From NCBI GenBank assembly GCA_021324935.1, contig JAJPIE010000041.1, positions 1 to 64,000 of the forward strand: a stretch of 64,000 bases of DNA. Direction: 5' to 3'. How positions within the stretch are numbered: the stretch's first letter is position 1; each line of letters begins with the position of its first letter. The DNA is from Acidobacteriota bacterium (GTDB lineage: Bacteria > Acidobacteriota > Terriglobia > Acidiferrales > UBA7541). A program made the position numbers and the translations under genes. The notes under the pieces were generated by a model. That model saw only the letters and a program-made list of their open reading frames with translations. It ran no database searches and was not told the DNA's origin. Shown piece by piece: positions 18,670 through 27,887 of the stretch.

Positions 18670-21633
18670 ATGAGTGACACATCCCAAGTCCGCATCAATG
18701 AGCTGGCACGCGAGCTCGAGGTCAAGGCGAAAGCCATTATTGTCCTTCTGCCGGGTTTTGGCGTCACCGAGAAAAAGACGCACTCGAGTTCCATCCCCGC
18801 GGATGTCGCCGAGAAGGTAAAACACCATTTGCAAGGCGAAGCGGAGAGAGAATCCGCCGCCGAAGCGGAGCGCGCCGCGAAGGAAGCCGCTGCGAAAGCG
18901 GCTCAACGCAAGCCTGCTACACTCGCGCCTGCTCCTGCCCCGGCTCATCCCGCGCCTGTGCATCCGCCAGTTGCGGCAAAGCCCGCTGCGCCTGCTCCCG
19001 CGCCGCCTGCACCGGCAGCGGTCACTCCTGCGGCCGCGCCCGTCGCCGTCAAACCGGCCGCACCGGCTGCGCCGCCCGTGCCCCCTCCTGCGCCCGTGCC
19101 TGCTGCTCCGGCAGTGGTAAAGCCTGCTGCACCTGCTGCTCCGGCCCCGCCTGCCGCGTCCGCACCTCCGCGTCCGGCAGCTCCGGCTGCGCCAACGACC
19201 GCAGCGCCGGCGCGTCCAGCGCCGCAGCACCCTCTTCGTCCAGCGCCGCCGGCGGGTCAACCGCCCGCGTCGCGTCCCACAGGCGCTCCGCCTCCAGCCG
19301 CGCGACCCGCGCAGCCCGGTGCCCAGCCTCAAGCGGCGAGACCTGCGGCACCTGCGGGCGCTCCGCGTCCGCAGCAACCTCTTCGGCCTATGCCCACGGG
19401 CAACCGCGGCCCCATTCCCGGAACCATGCCCGGAGATCGTGATCGCCGCCCCAGCGGCCCGCGTCCGGGCCAGCCGATGCGCCCGCAGCAGCCCGGTGGT
19501 CAAGGTGGACGTCCGTTCACTCCGCGTCCCGGGGGACCTGGAGGTCCCAGCGGTCCTGGACAGCGGCCGTATGGCCAGCGTCCTGGCGCCGTGCCAACGG
19601 GAACGCGTCCCGGCCCACGCACGCCGGGCCGCCCCGGAATGCTACCGCCACTGCCGGACAAGATGCCGCCCAAGGCGGAGCCCGGCAAGCCTCTTTATGC
19701 GCGCAGGCCCCCGCAACGCCAGCGTCCGATGGTGGACAAGCGCGAGATCGAAGGCGAGCGCAAACTGCACCCGACGCGCCAGCGTCCGGGAGCAGGTGGT
19801 CGTGGAGTCGCCGCTGCAGTCCCTGCTCCGCCGGAGCCTCGGCCACCACGCGATATCACCCTTACGGAAGGTATCACCATCCGCGAGCTCGCGGAAAAAC
19901 TGGATGTGCGCGCGAAGGATTTGCTGAAGACGCTCCTCGATCGCGGCGTCTTTGCCAGCATCAACCAGGCGCTCGACGTGCAAACCGCCACGGATTTGGC
20001 ACAGTCCTTCAACGGGGTCGTCTCCGTTGTCTCCCTCGAGGAAGAAATGGTGCTCGAGGTCGCCAAGGAAGAGACCAAGGAAAATCTAAAGCCGCGGCCC
20101 CCCGTGGTTACTGTGATGGGTCATGTCGATCACGGCAAAACCAGCTTGCTCGACGCCATCCGCCAGGCGGAGGTGGCTGCGGGCGAAGCCGGCGGAATCA
20201 CCCAGCACATTGGCGCCTATAAAGTGCAGGTCGGCGACAAGAGCGTCGTCTTCGTCGATACCCCGGGCCACGAGGCTTTCACCCGCATGCGCGCCCGCGG
20301 CGCCAAAGTCACCGACATTGTCGTGCTCGTCGTCGCCGCCGATGACGGCGTAATGCCCCAAACACGCGAAGCGATCGACCATGCCAAGGCCGCGAACGTG
20401 CCGATCGTTGTCGCCGTCAATAAAATCGACAAGCCCGAGGCGCAACCCGAGCGCGTGAAGCGCCAGCTGACCGATCTTGGCTTGATGCCTGCTGAATGGG
20501 GCGGTGAAACTGAATTCGTCGATGTTTCCGCCAAGCAGAAAAAAAATCTCGACAAACTGCTCGAGACGATTTTGCTCATTGCCGATCTTCGCGAGCTCAA
20601 GGCCAATCCCGACGCTCCCGCCAGCGGCACGGTTCTCGAATCCCGTGTCGATAAGGGCCGCGGACCGGTTGCCACCGTCCTCGTGCAGAACGGCACGCTC
20701 AATACCAGCGACTTCTTCATCGTGGGCTCCGTGTTCGGCAAAGTCCGCGCCATGTTCGACGATCGCGGGCGTCCCGTGAAAATCGCCCCGCCTTCCACGC
20801 CCGTCGAAGTGCTCGGTCTCCAGGGCGTGCCCGAAGCCGGCGACCATTTCCAGGTTACCGACGAAGCCAAGGCGCGCCACGTCGTGGAATTCCGCCAGTC
20901 CAAGCAGCGCGACGCGGCGCTTCGCGCCAGCGCGGGTGGCCGCATCACGCTCGATCAGTTGCACGAGCAGTTGACGGCCGGTGAGGTCAAGGAACTCCCG
21001 ATCGTCATCAAGGCCGACGTGCAGGGCTCCGCCGAAGTGTTGCAGGAAATGCTGCCGAAACTTTCCACCGACCAGGTGAAACTCAAGACCATCAGTGCGG
21101 GCGTCGGCGCCGTCACGGAAAACGACGTTTTGCTCGCCTCCGCATCCGGCGCCATCATCATCGCCTTCGGCGTTCGCCCGGATCGCAAAGCGCAGGACCT
21201 GGCGCAGCAGGAAAAAGTCGACATTCGCACGCACAATATCATCTACGAAGTTTCCGACGAAATTAAGAAGGCCATGGAAGGCTTGCTGGAGCCCGTGTTC
21301 CAGGAGACCTATCTCGGCCGTGCCGAAGTTCGCAACACGTTCCGCATCAAGGGAGCGGGTACCGTCGCTGGCTGTTACGTGCTCGACGGCGTCATCAAGC
21401 GCGATTCGCAGATCCGCGTCCTTCGCGACGGGGCGGTAATCTATACCTCGAAGCTCAGTTCGCTCAAGCGCTTCAAGGAAGACGCCGGCGAAGTGCGCAC
21501 CGGATTTGAATGCGGCCTCGGAATTGCCAACTTTAACGACGTCAAGGTTGGCGACATTCTGGAGTGCTTCCAGGTCATGAAGCTTTCTCCCGCCGAGGCT
21601 GCCGCGCAAGGAACGTCCGCCGCCCGCAAGTAA
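18670..21633 (+). CDS. infB: Translation initiation factor IF-2
   Basis: GTPase that brings initiator tRNA to the 30S subunit, 987 residues. A first IF2-N module (1-55; [20 protein letters not shown]) is followed by a very long Pro/Ala-rich low-complexity linker (about 85-390) and a second IF2-N module (about 395-450; [20 protein letters not shown]). The G domain follows, with G1 GHVDHGKT near 484, G3 DTPGHE near 531 and G4 NKID near 584, then domains II-IV to the C-terminus. The linker dominates the composition and creates long false frames on both strands. The gene starts 5 bp after the nusA stop. Confidence 0.96.
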   Translation: MSDTSQVRINELARELEVKAKAIIVLLPGFGVTEKKTHSSSIPADVAEKVKHHLQGEAERESAAEAERAAKEAAAKAAQRKPATLAPAPAPAHPAPVHPPVAAKPAAPAPAPPAPAAVTPAAAPVAVKPAAPAAPPVPPPAPVPAAPAVVKPAAPAAPAPPAASAPPRPAAPAAPTTAAPARPAPQHPLRPAPPAGQPPASRPTGAPPPAARPAQPGAQPQAARPAAPAGAPRPQQPLRPMPTGNRGPIPGTMPGDRDRRPSGPRPGQPMRPQQPGGQGGRPFTPRPGGPGGPSGPGQRPYGQRPGAVPTGTRPGPRTPGRPGMLPPLPDKMPPKAEPGKPLYARRPPQRQRPMVDKREIEGERKLHPTRQRPGAGGRGVAAAVPAPPEPRPPRDITLTEGITIRELAEKLDVRAKDLLKTLLDRGVFASINQALDVQTATDLAQSFNGVVSVVSLEEEMVLEVAKEETKENLKPRPPVVTVMGHVDHGKTSLLDAIRQAEVAAGEAGGITQHIGAYKVQVGDKSVVFVDTPGHEAFTRMRARGAKVTDIVVLVVAADDGVMPQTREAIDHAKAANVPIVVAVNKIDKPEAQPERVKRQLTDLGLMPAEWGGETEFVDVSAKQKKNLDKLLETILLIADLRELKANPDAPASGTVLESRVDKGRGPVATVLVQNGTLNTSDFFIVGSVFGKVRAMFDDRGRPVKIAPPSTPVEVLGLQGVPEAGDHFQVTDEAKARHVVEFRQSKQRDAALRASAGGRITLDQLHEQLTAGEVKELPIVIKADVQGSAEVLQEMLPKLSTDQVKLKTISAGVGAVTENDVLLASASGAIIIAFGVRPDRKAQDLAQQEKVDIRTHNIIYEVSDEIKKAMEGLLEPVFQETYLGRAEVRNTFRIKGAGTVAGCYVLDGVIKRDSQIRVLRDGAVIYTSKLSSLKRFKEDAGEVRTGFECGLGIANFNDVKVGDILECFQVMKLSPAEAAAQGTSAARK

Positions 21634-21679
21634 GAGCGACTCCCCGCGCTACATCTTGCCAGGTTGAAAGTGACTCGTC

Positions 21680-21961
21680 ATGCCCGTCGGATTACTCACC
21701 ATCGAGTTGCATCTTGCGGAGGCGCAGTCGCTGAAGGACAAGCGACAGGTGCTGCGCAGCCTGAAGGATCGCCTGCGTGCGAACTTCAACGTGGCCGTCG
21801 CGGAACTCGATTTTGAGGATGCCTGGCAACGCTCGGTCGTCGGCGTAGTCACGCTCTCGAACGAGGAGCGTCACGTCGAAGACGCGCTGCAAAAGGTCCT
21901 GGCGGAAGCTGACAAGATCCTTGGCCCGCTGGTCGTCAGCCATTCCGTGGAGTTGCTGTAG
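21680..21961 (+). CDS. ylxP: DUF503 (YlxP-like) small protein
   Basis: A 93-residue DUF503 protein: MPVGLLTIELHLAEAQSLKD, then KRQVLRSLKDRLRANFNVAV, and a C-terminal half with VGVVTLSNEERHVEDALQKV. The family has a ferredoxin-like fold and no firm biochemical function. It sits in nusA-infB-rbfA operons of many bacteria (ylxP in Bacillus), as here, which suggests a role around ribosome or RNA work. A 111-bp gap to rbfA holds no gene. Confidence 0.88.
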   Translation: MPVGLLTIELHLAEAQSLKDKRQVLRSLKDRLRANFNVAVAELDFEDAWQRSVVGVVTLSNEERHVEDALQKVLAEADKILGPLVVSHSVELL

Positions 21962-22072
21962 GCAGATCGCTGGGTTGAGAGGTCGAAGGTCATAGGTTGT
22001 GAGTTTTAATTGATCCCTCAACCTCGGCACACAAAACTGAAAACGGATAATTAGCAAAGAATAACTGGTTCC

Positions 22073-22456
22073 ATGAGCCCCGATCCTCACAGACATGAAC
22101 GCGTTGGCGAAGAAATCGCCCACGAACTCAACGCCATGCTTGTCGGCGAGCTGAAAGATCCCCGTCTCGAAGGCAACGTCTGCGTCAGCGAAGTTCGCGT
22201 CCAGCCGGACATGAAGCATGCACGCGTCTTCGTCACCGTGCGCACTGAAAACAGCAGGGAACAGACCGACGCCATAAAGGCTCTGGAACACGCCGCGGGT
22301 TTCATCAAGCACGAACTCGTTGAACGCCTGCAATTGCGCCGCGTTCCGGATTTGCACTTCACCCTCGACCTTTCGCAGGAACACATGGAGCGCATCGAGC
22401 AGCTCCTCAAACAAATGAAATCCGAACGCGCAAGCAAGCCTGAGCCGAACCCTTAG
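22073..22456 (+). CDS. rbfA: 30S ribosome-binding factor RbfA
   Basis: Cold-shock-associated factor that binds 30S subunits during 16S rRNA 5' end maturation. The 127-residue KH-like protein has the typical start RHERVGEEIAHELNAML, the core DPRLEGNVCVSEVRVQPDMK, and LRRVPDLHFTLDLSQEHMER near the end. Length and order fit the family. The ATG at 22073 is used; the ribosome site is weak. It lies between ylxP and truB in the translation operon. Confidence 0.93.
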   Translation: MSPDPHRHERVGEEIAHELNAMLVGELKDPRLEGNVCVSEVRVQPDMKHARVFVTVRTENSREQTDAIKALEHAAGFIKHELVERLQLRRVPDLHFTLDLSQEHMERIEQLLKQMKSERASKPEPNP

Positions 22457-22575
22457 CCCTGGCAACCCTTGAGGAAATCCCGGCAATGACCAGTAACCAC
22501 CATTTCCGTTTCTGATCTTTGATTTCTTTTTACCGGCTGCTGACCCTTGACGACGGACTACCGACTGATTCGCCC

Positions 22576-23550
22576 ATGACCAAACAACCGCAACCCGCTC
22601 CCTTCGACGGCGCGCTCGTTATCAACAAGCCGCAGGGAAAAACTTCGCACGATGTCGTTGACGCCGTCCGGCATCTTGCCGGTTTCCGCCAGATTGGACA
22701 TCTGGGAACGCTCGATCCGCTGGCCACCGGCGTCCTGGTCCTTCTTCTCGGCAAAGCCACGCGTTTTGTCCGTTTCTATAGCGGCCGCCGCAAGCGATAT
22801 ACCGCGGGCTTCCGCTTCGGTTTTGCCACCAACACCTTCGATTCCGAAGGCCAACCCGCGGGACCCGATGTAGCTCCCGCGCTCGATCGGGAACTCGTTG
22901 AACGCCTGGCGGCTGAATTCACGGGCCGGTTCGAACAGATGCCGCCAATATTCTCGGCAAAGAAAATCCAAGGGCGTCCTGCCTACGAACTCGCTCGCAA
23001 GAACCTGGCCGTGGAACTCAAACCTGTTCCGGTCGAGATCTTTGAATATCGCTTGCTTGAAATCGAAGGGCCTATCGCGCGTTTTTCGATTGAATGCTCT
23101 TCCGGCACCTATATCCGCTCGCTGGCGCACGACATGGGCCAAAGACTCGGTTGCGGCGCGCACCTCGCCGAAATTTGCCGCACAGCGGTCGGCGAATTTT
23201 CGCTCGAACAGGCCCTCACTCTGGAAGAGCTCGCGCGGGCTACAAAAGAAGGGAAGTTCGCGTCCTGCATGATCCCGCTGGAAAATCTTCTGCCGAATTT
23301 CCCACGCACCAATGTGCTGCCGGTCCTGGAAAAAAAAATCCGGCACGGAGCGAAATTCAACGTAATGCCGTCGCAACTGCAGGCCGGCCGCGTGGAACTC
23401 CCGCCCGGCGCCACGACGCAGCTGGATACAGAGACGCCACATCCGCCGCGTCTCCGCGTCTTCAGCCAGCAGAACAAACTGATTGCCATCGCCGAAGCCG
23501 TGGTGCCGCGCACCTATCAGCCCATCGTCGTTTTCGATCCGCTGCCCTGA
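22576..23550 (+). CDS. truB: tRNA pseudouridine(55) synthase TruB
   Basis: Makes pseudouridine 55 in the T-loop of tRNAs. 324 residues from the ATG at 22576. The start DGALVINKPQGKTSHDVVD and the catalytic segment GHLGTLDPLATGVLVLLLGK (the Asp of the GTLDP motif) are canonical, followed by KRYTAGFRFG, SGTYIRSLAHDMG and a C-terminal PUA-like region (about 240-324). An in-frame start at 22519 would add 19 residues that do not resemble the family. It ends the operon; rpsO is not downstream in this window. Confidence 0.93.
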   Translation: MTKQPQPAPFDGALVINKPQGKTSHDVVDAVRHLAGFRQIGHLGTLDPLATGVLVLLLGKATRFVRFYSGRRKRYTAGFRFGFATNTFDSEGQPAGPDVAPALDRELVERLAAEFTGRFEQMPPIFSAKKIQGRPAYELARKNLAVELKPVPVEIFEYRLLEIEGPIARFSIECSSGTYIRSLAHDMGQRLGCGAHLAEICRTAVGEFSLEQALTLEELARATKEGKFASCMIPLENLLPNFPRTNVLPVLEKKIRHGAKFNVMPSQLQAGRVELPPGATTQLDTETPHPPRLRVFSQQNKLIAIAEAVVPRTYQPIVVFDPLP

Positions 23551-23607
23551 AAAAATACCGGCTCAAGGATTTTTAGCGGCTGGACTTGCCCGGCCCGCTC
23601 TCCGCTT

Positions 23608-24282
23608 TTACGGCGTTGCGCCTCTCGCCTCTGGCCGCTCGCATTCGGCTGCCAGCTCCACTGCTTCGCCAACCCGAAGTTCGCCGCCGCGCATCACAAA
23701 GCAATTCAGCGCCAGCTCACCGCCGAATTTCCGCACAATCTCCTTGAGCACGCCGGGATCCTGCTCCAGTGAATCTGGATCATAGGTTGTCATCACGCAG
23801 CGGCCGCGCAAATCTTGAATTCCGATGAGTGCCTCCGCAATCCTCAGGCATTTTCCCGGCCAGGAGCGTTCCGCCAGTCCTTCCACTCCGCCAACGATAA
23901 TGTTCGGCCGAAGCCGTCGCGCGTCGTGTCCAAACGCCTCGATGGCTCCGTCCGTCGCCACCAGTAACGGCAAAATATCGAATCGTTCCGGCCCTTCATA
24001 TGCCACAAGTTGCGCGTCGGGAATCGTGGTTTCCTGTACCAGTTGCAATGCCTGCTCCGAATTCCAGGGCAGGCCGTCGATGAGTGGCTGTCCGTCTTCG
24101 CCCAAGGTTCCATGCAGTCCTAGCAGTTTGTGATACCTCCGCGAAGTCAGAATGCGCCCGCTCGGTCCAACCACCAGCACCTTGCGGTCGCCCGCAAATC
24201 CAAGATCTCCCAGGCTCACGCCGGTGAGTTTCTCCCCGGCCATCGACTTTACGGGATATCGCCAAAGTTCCTTGATGTACAT
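23608..24282 (-). CDS. MOSC-domain protein
   Basis: A 224-residue protein with an N-terminal MOSC beta-barrel (MYIKELWRYPVKSMAGEKLT; the YPVKS motif is diagnostic) and a C-terminal MOSC domain. That domain includes LRPNIIVGGVEGLAERSW and DLRGRCVMTTYDPDSLEQDP, whose Cys is equivalent to the molybdenum-ligand Cys of mARC and related proteins. The family binds molybdenum cofactor or carries sulfur; the substrate is unknown. It lies on the minus strand, downstream of the secretin gene and an AhpD relic, and faces truB. Confidence 0.85.
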   Translation of the reverse strand: MYIKELWRYPVKSMAGEKLTGVSLGDLGFAGDRKVLVVGPSGRILTSRRYHKLLGLHGTLGEDGQPLIDGLPWNSEQALQLVQETTIPDAQLVAYEGPERFDILPLLVATDGAIEAFGHDARRLRPNIIVGGVEGLAERSWPGKCLRIAEALIGIQDLRGRCVMTTYDPDSLEQDPGVLKEIVRKFGGELALNCFVMRGGELRVGEAVELAAECERPEARGATP

Positions 24283-24373
24283 GGCTCTTCCGGTGCAGCG
24301 CTTGCATTCGATGCGACAACGCTAAGCCATGGTACAAGGGAGGCGTGGCATTATCTCCACGCGCCAGGCCCGC

Positions 24374-24559
24374 TCAAGCGGACTTTCTCAATGCCACCTT
24401 CGGGAAATCCACCTCCACGCCCGCGGCGTTGTTGAAGTAGTTCGTGAAAATGTTGATCGCCACGTGCCCGATGATCTCCGCGATTTCCAGGTCGCTAAAT
24501 CCCGCGCCGCGTTCCGCTTCAAATTCCGAATCTGCGATTTGGCCCCGGTTGAGGCGTCC
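24374..24559 (-). pseudogene. C-terminal relic of a carboxymuconolactone decarboxylase/AhpD-family gene
   Basis: Immediately after the secretin stop codon, and in the same frame, the minus strand encodes 61 residues ending at TGA (24374). They include RGQIADSEFEAERGAGFSD and EIAEIIGHVAINIFTNYF, then VEVDFPKVALRKSA. This matches the C-terminal third of AhpD-like peroxidase/CMD proteins. The N-terminal part with the catalytic CxxC is missing and there is no start codon or ribosome site. I read it as the stump of a gene truncated when the secretin gene came to lie beside it. Confidence 0.65.
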
Positions 24560-27500
24560 TTACCCCGGCGGCTGTTGCAACGGCACTTCCGGCTGGTTCG
24601 GGGGCGGCTGCACAGGCCGCTGGCTGGGGTCTGAGTTGGGAGGCGGGCCCGGCTGTGCGCCCGGCGGCACGCCAGGTTGGTTTGCAGGCGGCGCTGGCGG
24701 TTGCTCTGGGGGCGCAGCCGGAGAGGGCTCCGGTTCCCGCTCGCGGGGCGGCACGAACTCACCCTCGTGGAACCCGCCGCGCCCTCCGACGTCGCCAGTG
24801 CCCGCGTAAAACGTCTCCGACTCGCGGAAAGGCGATCTCACGCGGCGCGGCGTCACCAGGAAAAGCAGCTCATCTTCGGTAAAGGATTGATTGCGATTTC
24901 CAAACGCGTAGCCGGCGCCCGGCAATGTCGCCAACCCGGGAATTCCGGTGATCGATTTCGTTTCATTGTCGCTGAGCAAACCGGTCACCAGCGACGTTTC
25001 GTTTTCCTTCAGCCGCACCGTTTGTGTCACCGTACGGTTGGAAATAATCGGGATTCCATTCACGCTGCTGCCCGAAAGAGCCTTGATTTCGAACTCCAAT
25101 TGCAGCGTCACATCCTTGCTCGCGTGCAATTGCGGTGTGGCTTTCAACTTGATGCCGATGTCCACGTATTCCGATCCGGGGTATGGTTGTTGGTTCAGCG
25201 CGGGATTTGAAATCAGGCTCACCGGACTCACAATCAAAGTCACCTGGCCGGCCGTGCCGGAAAGATTGTTCGTCACCGCGATATCCGGAAACGTGCTGTT
25301 GGTGAAAGCCCCCGCAACAATCGCCGTGGGACTTGTCCCCGCCGGCGGTTCCAGGGCATTCGTGAAAAGACCACTGCCTAAATCGGCGAACACTGTCACC
25401 GTTCCCGCGCCCGTATTCGTCACGGCAACACCGCCGTTGCCCTGTTGCGTGAAGTCGGCGATGGCCACCCCGGTGGGCGTGGTATCGGTGGCCAGTGGCG
25501 ACTGTGACGAGGCCGCGAACGTTCCGTCCCCGTTGCCCAGATAGATGGTCAACGTGTTGTCCGCTTGATTCACGATCGCCAGCGCCGGGCCGCTGCTGCC
25601 GCTCAAACTCCCTGACGCAATCGAAACGGGAGTCTTCCCAACCGGCAAGGGAGATCGGGAAAACTCCGTGAACGTGCCATCGCCCATGCCTTTCAGAATG
25701 GTCACGTTTTGCGTCGCCTGATTCACGATGGCCAGGTCCGGGAAGCCATCCCCATTAAAGTCCGTGCTGGTTATTGCCACGGGCCCCGCGGCTGTCACCG
25801 GGAGGGCAAACGGCGAACCCGCCACTTGCGTAAACGTCCCATCCCCGTTGCCGTTGAACACGGAATAGGTGTTGTCCTTGAAATTCGTCACCACGAACCC
25901 TGGATTCGAGTTGTTTTTCTGATTAAAAGTGCCCACCACGATGGCGCTCGGCTGGTTTCCCACCGCAATGGGTGTCGCGGGAGTCTTGAACGTTCCGTCA
26001 CCGTTCCCCAAGAGCACGATCACTGCATTTCCCACTGGATCGGTGATCACCAGGTCGGCGAAATTATCGTTATTCGCGGCCGTCGTGGAGGAATTCAGGC
26101 TGCCCGTTGCAATCGCTGGCGCGAGCGTCGCGCTTGTCCACTTCGTGCCCAGCGAAATCGGCGAAAGCAGGCCGATGCCACTGGTCGGTTGCGCAAACTG
26201 TTCCACCGCTCCGGTGCCTTGGTTCAAAAGAATGGTCAGGGTGTTGTCGGCCTGGTTCACAACGGCCAGGTCCTGGGTCCCTGCGTTGCGAAAATCCGCC
26301 GTTAACATTGCCGTGGGATTCGTGCCCACCGTGAATTGCTCGGTTGGAATCGTCACTCCCGTTCCACCGGGATTTGCCGTGAATCCCGTCGAGCCCAGGC
26401 TCCCGGACAGCAGCGATAACGTAATCGGATAGCGGTCCCCGACGAAAAACGTAGCCGGCTTCCCATCCTGCGCCCGCAGCAGAATCTCTCTGCCGCTGTG
26501 AACCAGCGAAAGTCCCTCGGAGAATTGCGCCGTGAACGTGGGCAGCCCGAGCAAAAACGTGCTCTTTCCTCCGCCAATGGCCGCCACCGGCGGGATCGAC
26601 GAGGCAAGGCTCGCGAGTCCTCCCGCGGCTCCCGCCGCGCTGCCGAAAACCTGCGTCAGCAGCGTGAGCAACGAACTCAGATCCGGCGCCGATCGCAGCG
26701 CACCCGCGAGGTTTGGCGGAATCGAATAAAGGTTCAGGCTCGCCGGAGGTGTGATGCCCAAGTCGCGCGCCGTCGAGCGATCCACCTCCAGCAACGAAAT
26801 CTCCAGCAGCACTTCGCCCGGCGCCTGCTCGACATTCTGGATGATCTCCTGCGCCAGTCGTACCTGCGGCACGCTGCCCCGCACGGTGATCGAATGGTTC
26901 GGATAGGACTGCGAGACGCGTGTAATCCCGGTGAGTTCCCGGATGGCGCGCACCAGTTCGCCGATGTCGGTCGTGGTCGCCGAGGCCGGCAACGCAAACG
27001 TCTGCTCCACTTGCGGATCGAAATCCCGGCGCTTTTGAATCGTGTCCGCAACCACAAAAAACGTCTTTGAATCCACCGCAACCCAGAATGTGCCGGTCTC
27101 CAGTGTCAGCACCTTCATGGCGGTATAAAAATCCGCTTCCGGCAGTCGCAGCCGCACGCTTCGAGATGGAAGATCGGGATCAAACGTTGCCTTCAATCCA
27201 AACGCCTGCGCCACATTCTCGCATGCGGTCTTCAAATCCCCTCGATAGTCGAAACTCCGCGTTGTCCGGGATGGGGAAAGTTGCGGGAGTCCCTCGGCGG
27301 GTTCCATCTGGCGCACGTTCTGTGCGGTCGCGTTCATGGAAGCTATTTGCTGCAGCCGCTCCAGCAACGCCGGATTTCCCGGGTCGATTTCCAGCGCCTG
27401 CGCCAGCTCCATCGTCGCGCCATCCATATTTCCCTGGATGGCCAGGCGCTCTGCGGAATCCACATGCTCGCGGAGCAGCCGGGACCTCAACGCGACGCTT

Positions 27501-27763
27501 TTGCCCACCATATTCACGTCAAACGGAGCGTAGCGCGCCGCCTCCTCGTAATCGCTTAGCGCGTCTACGTAATCACCTGCCGCTTCCTCCTGGGCCGCCT
27601 GCTCGGCCAGCTTCCTGGCCCGTTTGGGATCGGGCTTCACCAGGTTACGACTCTGCACCGCCGCTGGGAGCGATTTCTGAGGTTCCTGCGCCGGATTCGC
27701 TGGGCACAGCAGGGCCGCTGCCAGCAGCAGGGAAGTCACCGGGGTGGGCAAGTGTTTGAGCAT
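24560..27763 (-). CDS. Secretin (GspD/PilQ family) with a seven-repeat FG-GAP propeller inserted in its core
   Basis: 1067 residues. A signal peptide (TSLLLAAALLCPANP, about 10-24) is followed by TPR-like helices (about 45-140), an N0/STN-like domain (168-245; FDYRGDLKTACENVAQAFGL), a short N-domain (about 253-335) and the first half of the secretin core (to about 470; VGDRYPITLSLLSGS). Residues about 480-845 then hold seven FG-GAP/VCBS-like repeats, such as DLAIVNQATQNVTILKGMGD, several ending NGDGTF. The second half of the secretin core resumes with YVDIGIKLKATPQLH, IISNRTVTQTVRLKENETSL and ELLFLVTPRRVR (about 865-977). The tail is Pro-rich. Secretins form outer-membrane gates of type II secretion or type IV pili. 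No other secretion genes are in the window. Confidence 0.85.
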   Translation of the reverse strand: MLKHLPTPVTSLLLAAALLCPANPAQEPQKSLPAAVQSRNLVKPDPKRARKLAEQAAQEEAAGDYVDALSDYEEAARYAPFDVNMVGKSVALRSRLLREHVDSAERLAIQGNMDGATMELAQALEIDPGNPALLERLQQIASMNATAQNVRQMEPAEGLPQLSPSRTTRSFDYRGDLKTACENVAQAFGLKATFDPDLPSRSVRLRLPEADFYTAMKVLTLETGTFWVAVDSKTFFVVADTIQKRRDFDPQVEQTFALPASATTTDIGELVRAIRELTGITRVSQSYPNHSITVRGSVPQVRLAQEIIQNVEQAPGEVLLEISLLEVDRSTARDLGITPPASLNLYSIPPNLAGALRSAPDLSSLLTLLTQVFGSAAGAAGGLASLASSIPPVAAIGGGKSTFLLGLPTFTAQFSEGLSLVHSGREILLRAQDGKPATFFVGDRYPITLSLLSGSLGSTGFTANPGGTGVTIPTEQFTVGTNPTAMLTADFRNAGTQDLAVVNQADNTLTILLNQGTGAVEQFAQPTSGIGLLSPISLGTKWTSATLAPAIATGSLNSSTTAANNDNFADLVITDPVGNAVIVLLGNGDGTFKTPATPIAVGNQPSAIVVGTFNQKNNSNPGFVVTNFKDNTYSVFNGNGDGTFTQVAGSPFALPVTAAGPVAITSTDFNGDGFPDLAIVNQATQNVTILKGMGDGTFTEFSRSPLPVGKTPVSIASGSLSGSSGPALAIVNQADNTLTIYLGNGDGTFAASSQSPLATDTTPTGVAIADFTQQGNGGVAVTNTGAGTVTVFADLGSGLFTNALEPPAGTSPTAIVAGAFTNSTFPDIAVTNNLSGTAGQVTLIVSPVSLISNPALNQQPYPGSEYVDIGIKLKATPQLHASKDVTLQLEFEIKALSGSSVNGIPIISNRTVTQTVRLKENETSLVTGLLSDNETKSITGIPGLATLPGAGYAFGNRNQSFTEDELLFLVTPRRVRSPFRESETFYAGTGDVGGRGGFHEGEFVPPREREPEPSPAAPPEQPPAPPANQPGVPPGAQPGPPPNSDPSQRPVQPPPNQPEVPLQQPPG

Positions 27764-27819
27764 TCTAGCGAATAGACGCAGACAAGTATTCTACAGGGTG
27801 CCCGCAAGGCCATCTGCAC

Positions 27820-27849
27820 TTGACGGACTAAATTGGTCCGGTTTAAACT
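27820..27849 (+). promoter_or_regulatory. Promoter with overlapping palindromic operator before the iron-uptake operon
   Basis: TTGACG (27820-27825) and TAAACT (27844-27849) have an 18-bp spacer and lie 38 bp upstream of the FTR1 gene. Starting within the -35 box and running through the spacer is the 15-bp imperfect palindrome GGACTAAATTGGTCC (27825-27839, one mismatched pair). A repressor bound there would block the promoter. The shape recalls sites of Rrf2-family iron or Fe-S regulators more than DtxR boxes; the identity of the regulator is inference. Confidence 0.5.
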
Positions 27850-27887
27850 AAGGTCATAGTTGCAAGTGAATTACAACTGGAGTTCCT

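Noticed and set aside
24374..24559. Secretin extended by readthrough of its TAA into the AhpD-like segment
   Set aside because: The segment is a recognisable piece of an unrelated enzyme, and no readthrough signal is visible; a relic is simpler.
27825..27839. The palindrome before FTR1 as a DtxR/IdeR box
   Set aside because: DtxR boxes are longer and of the TTAGGTTAGSCTAACCTAA type; the 15-mer does not resemble it.
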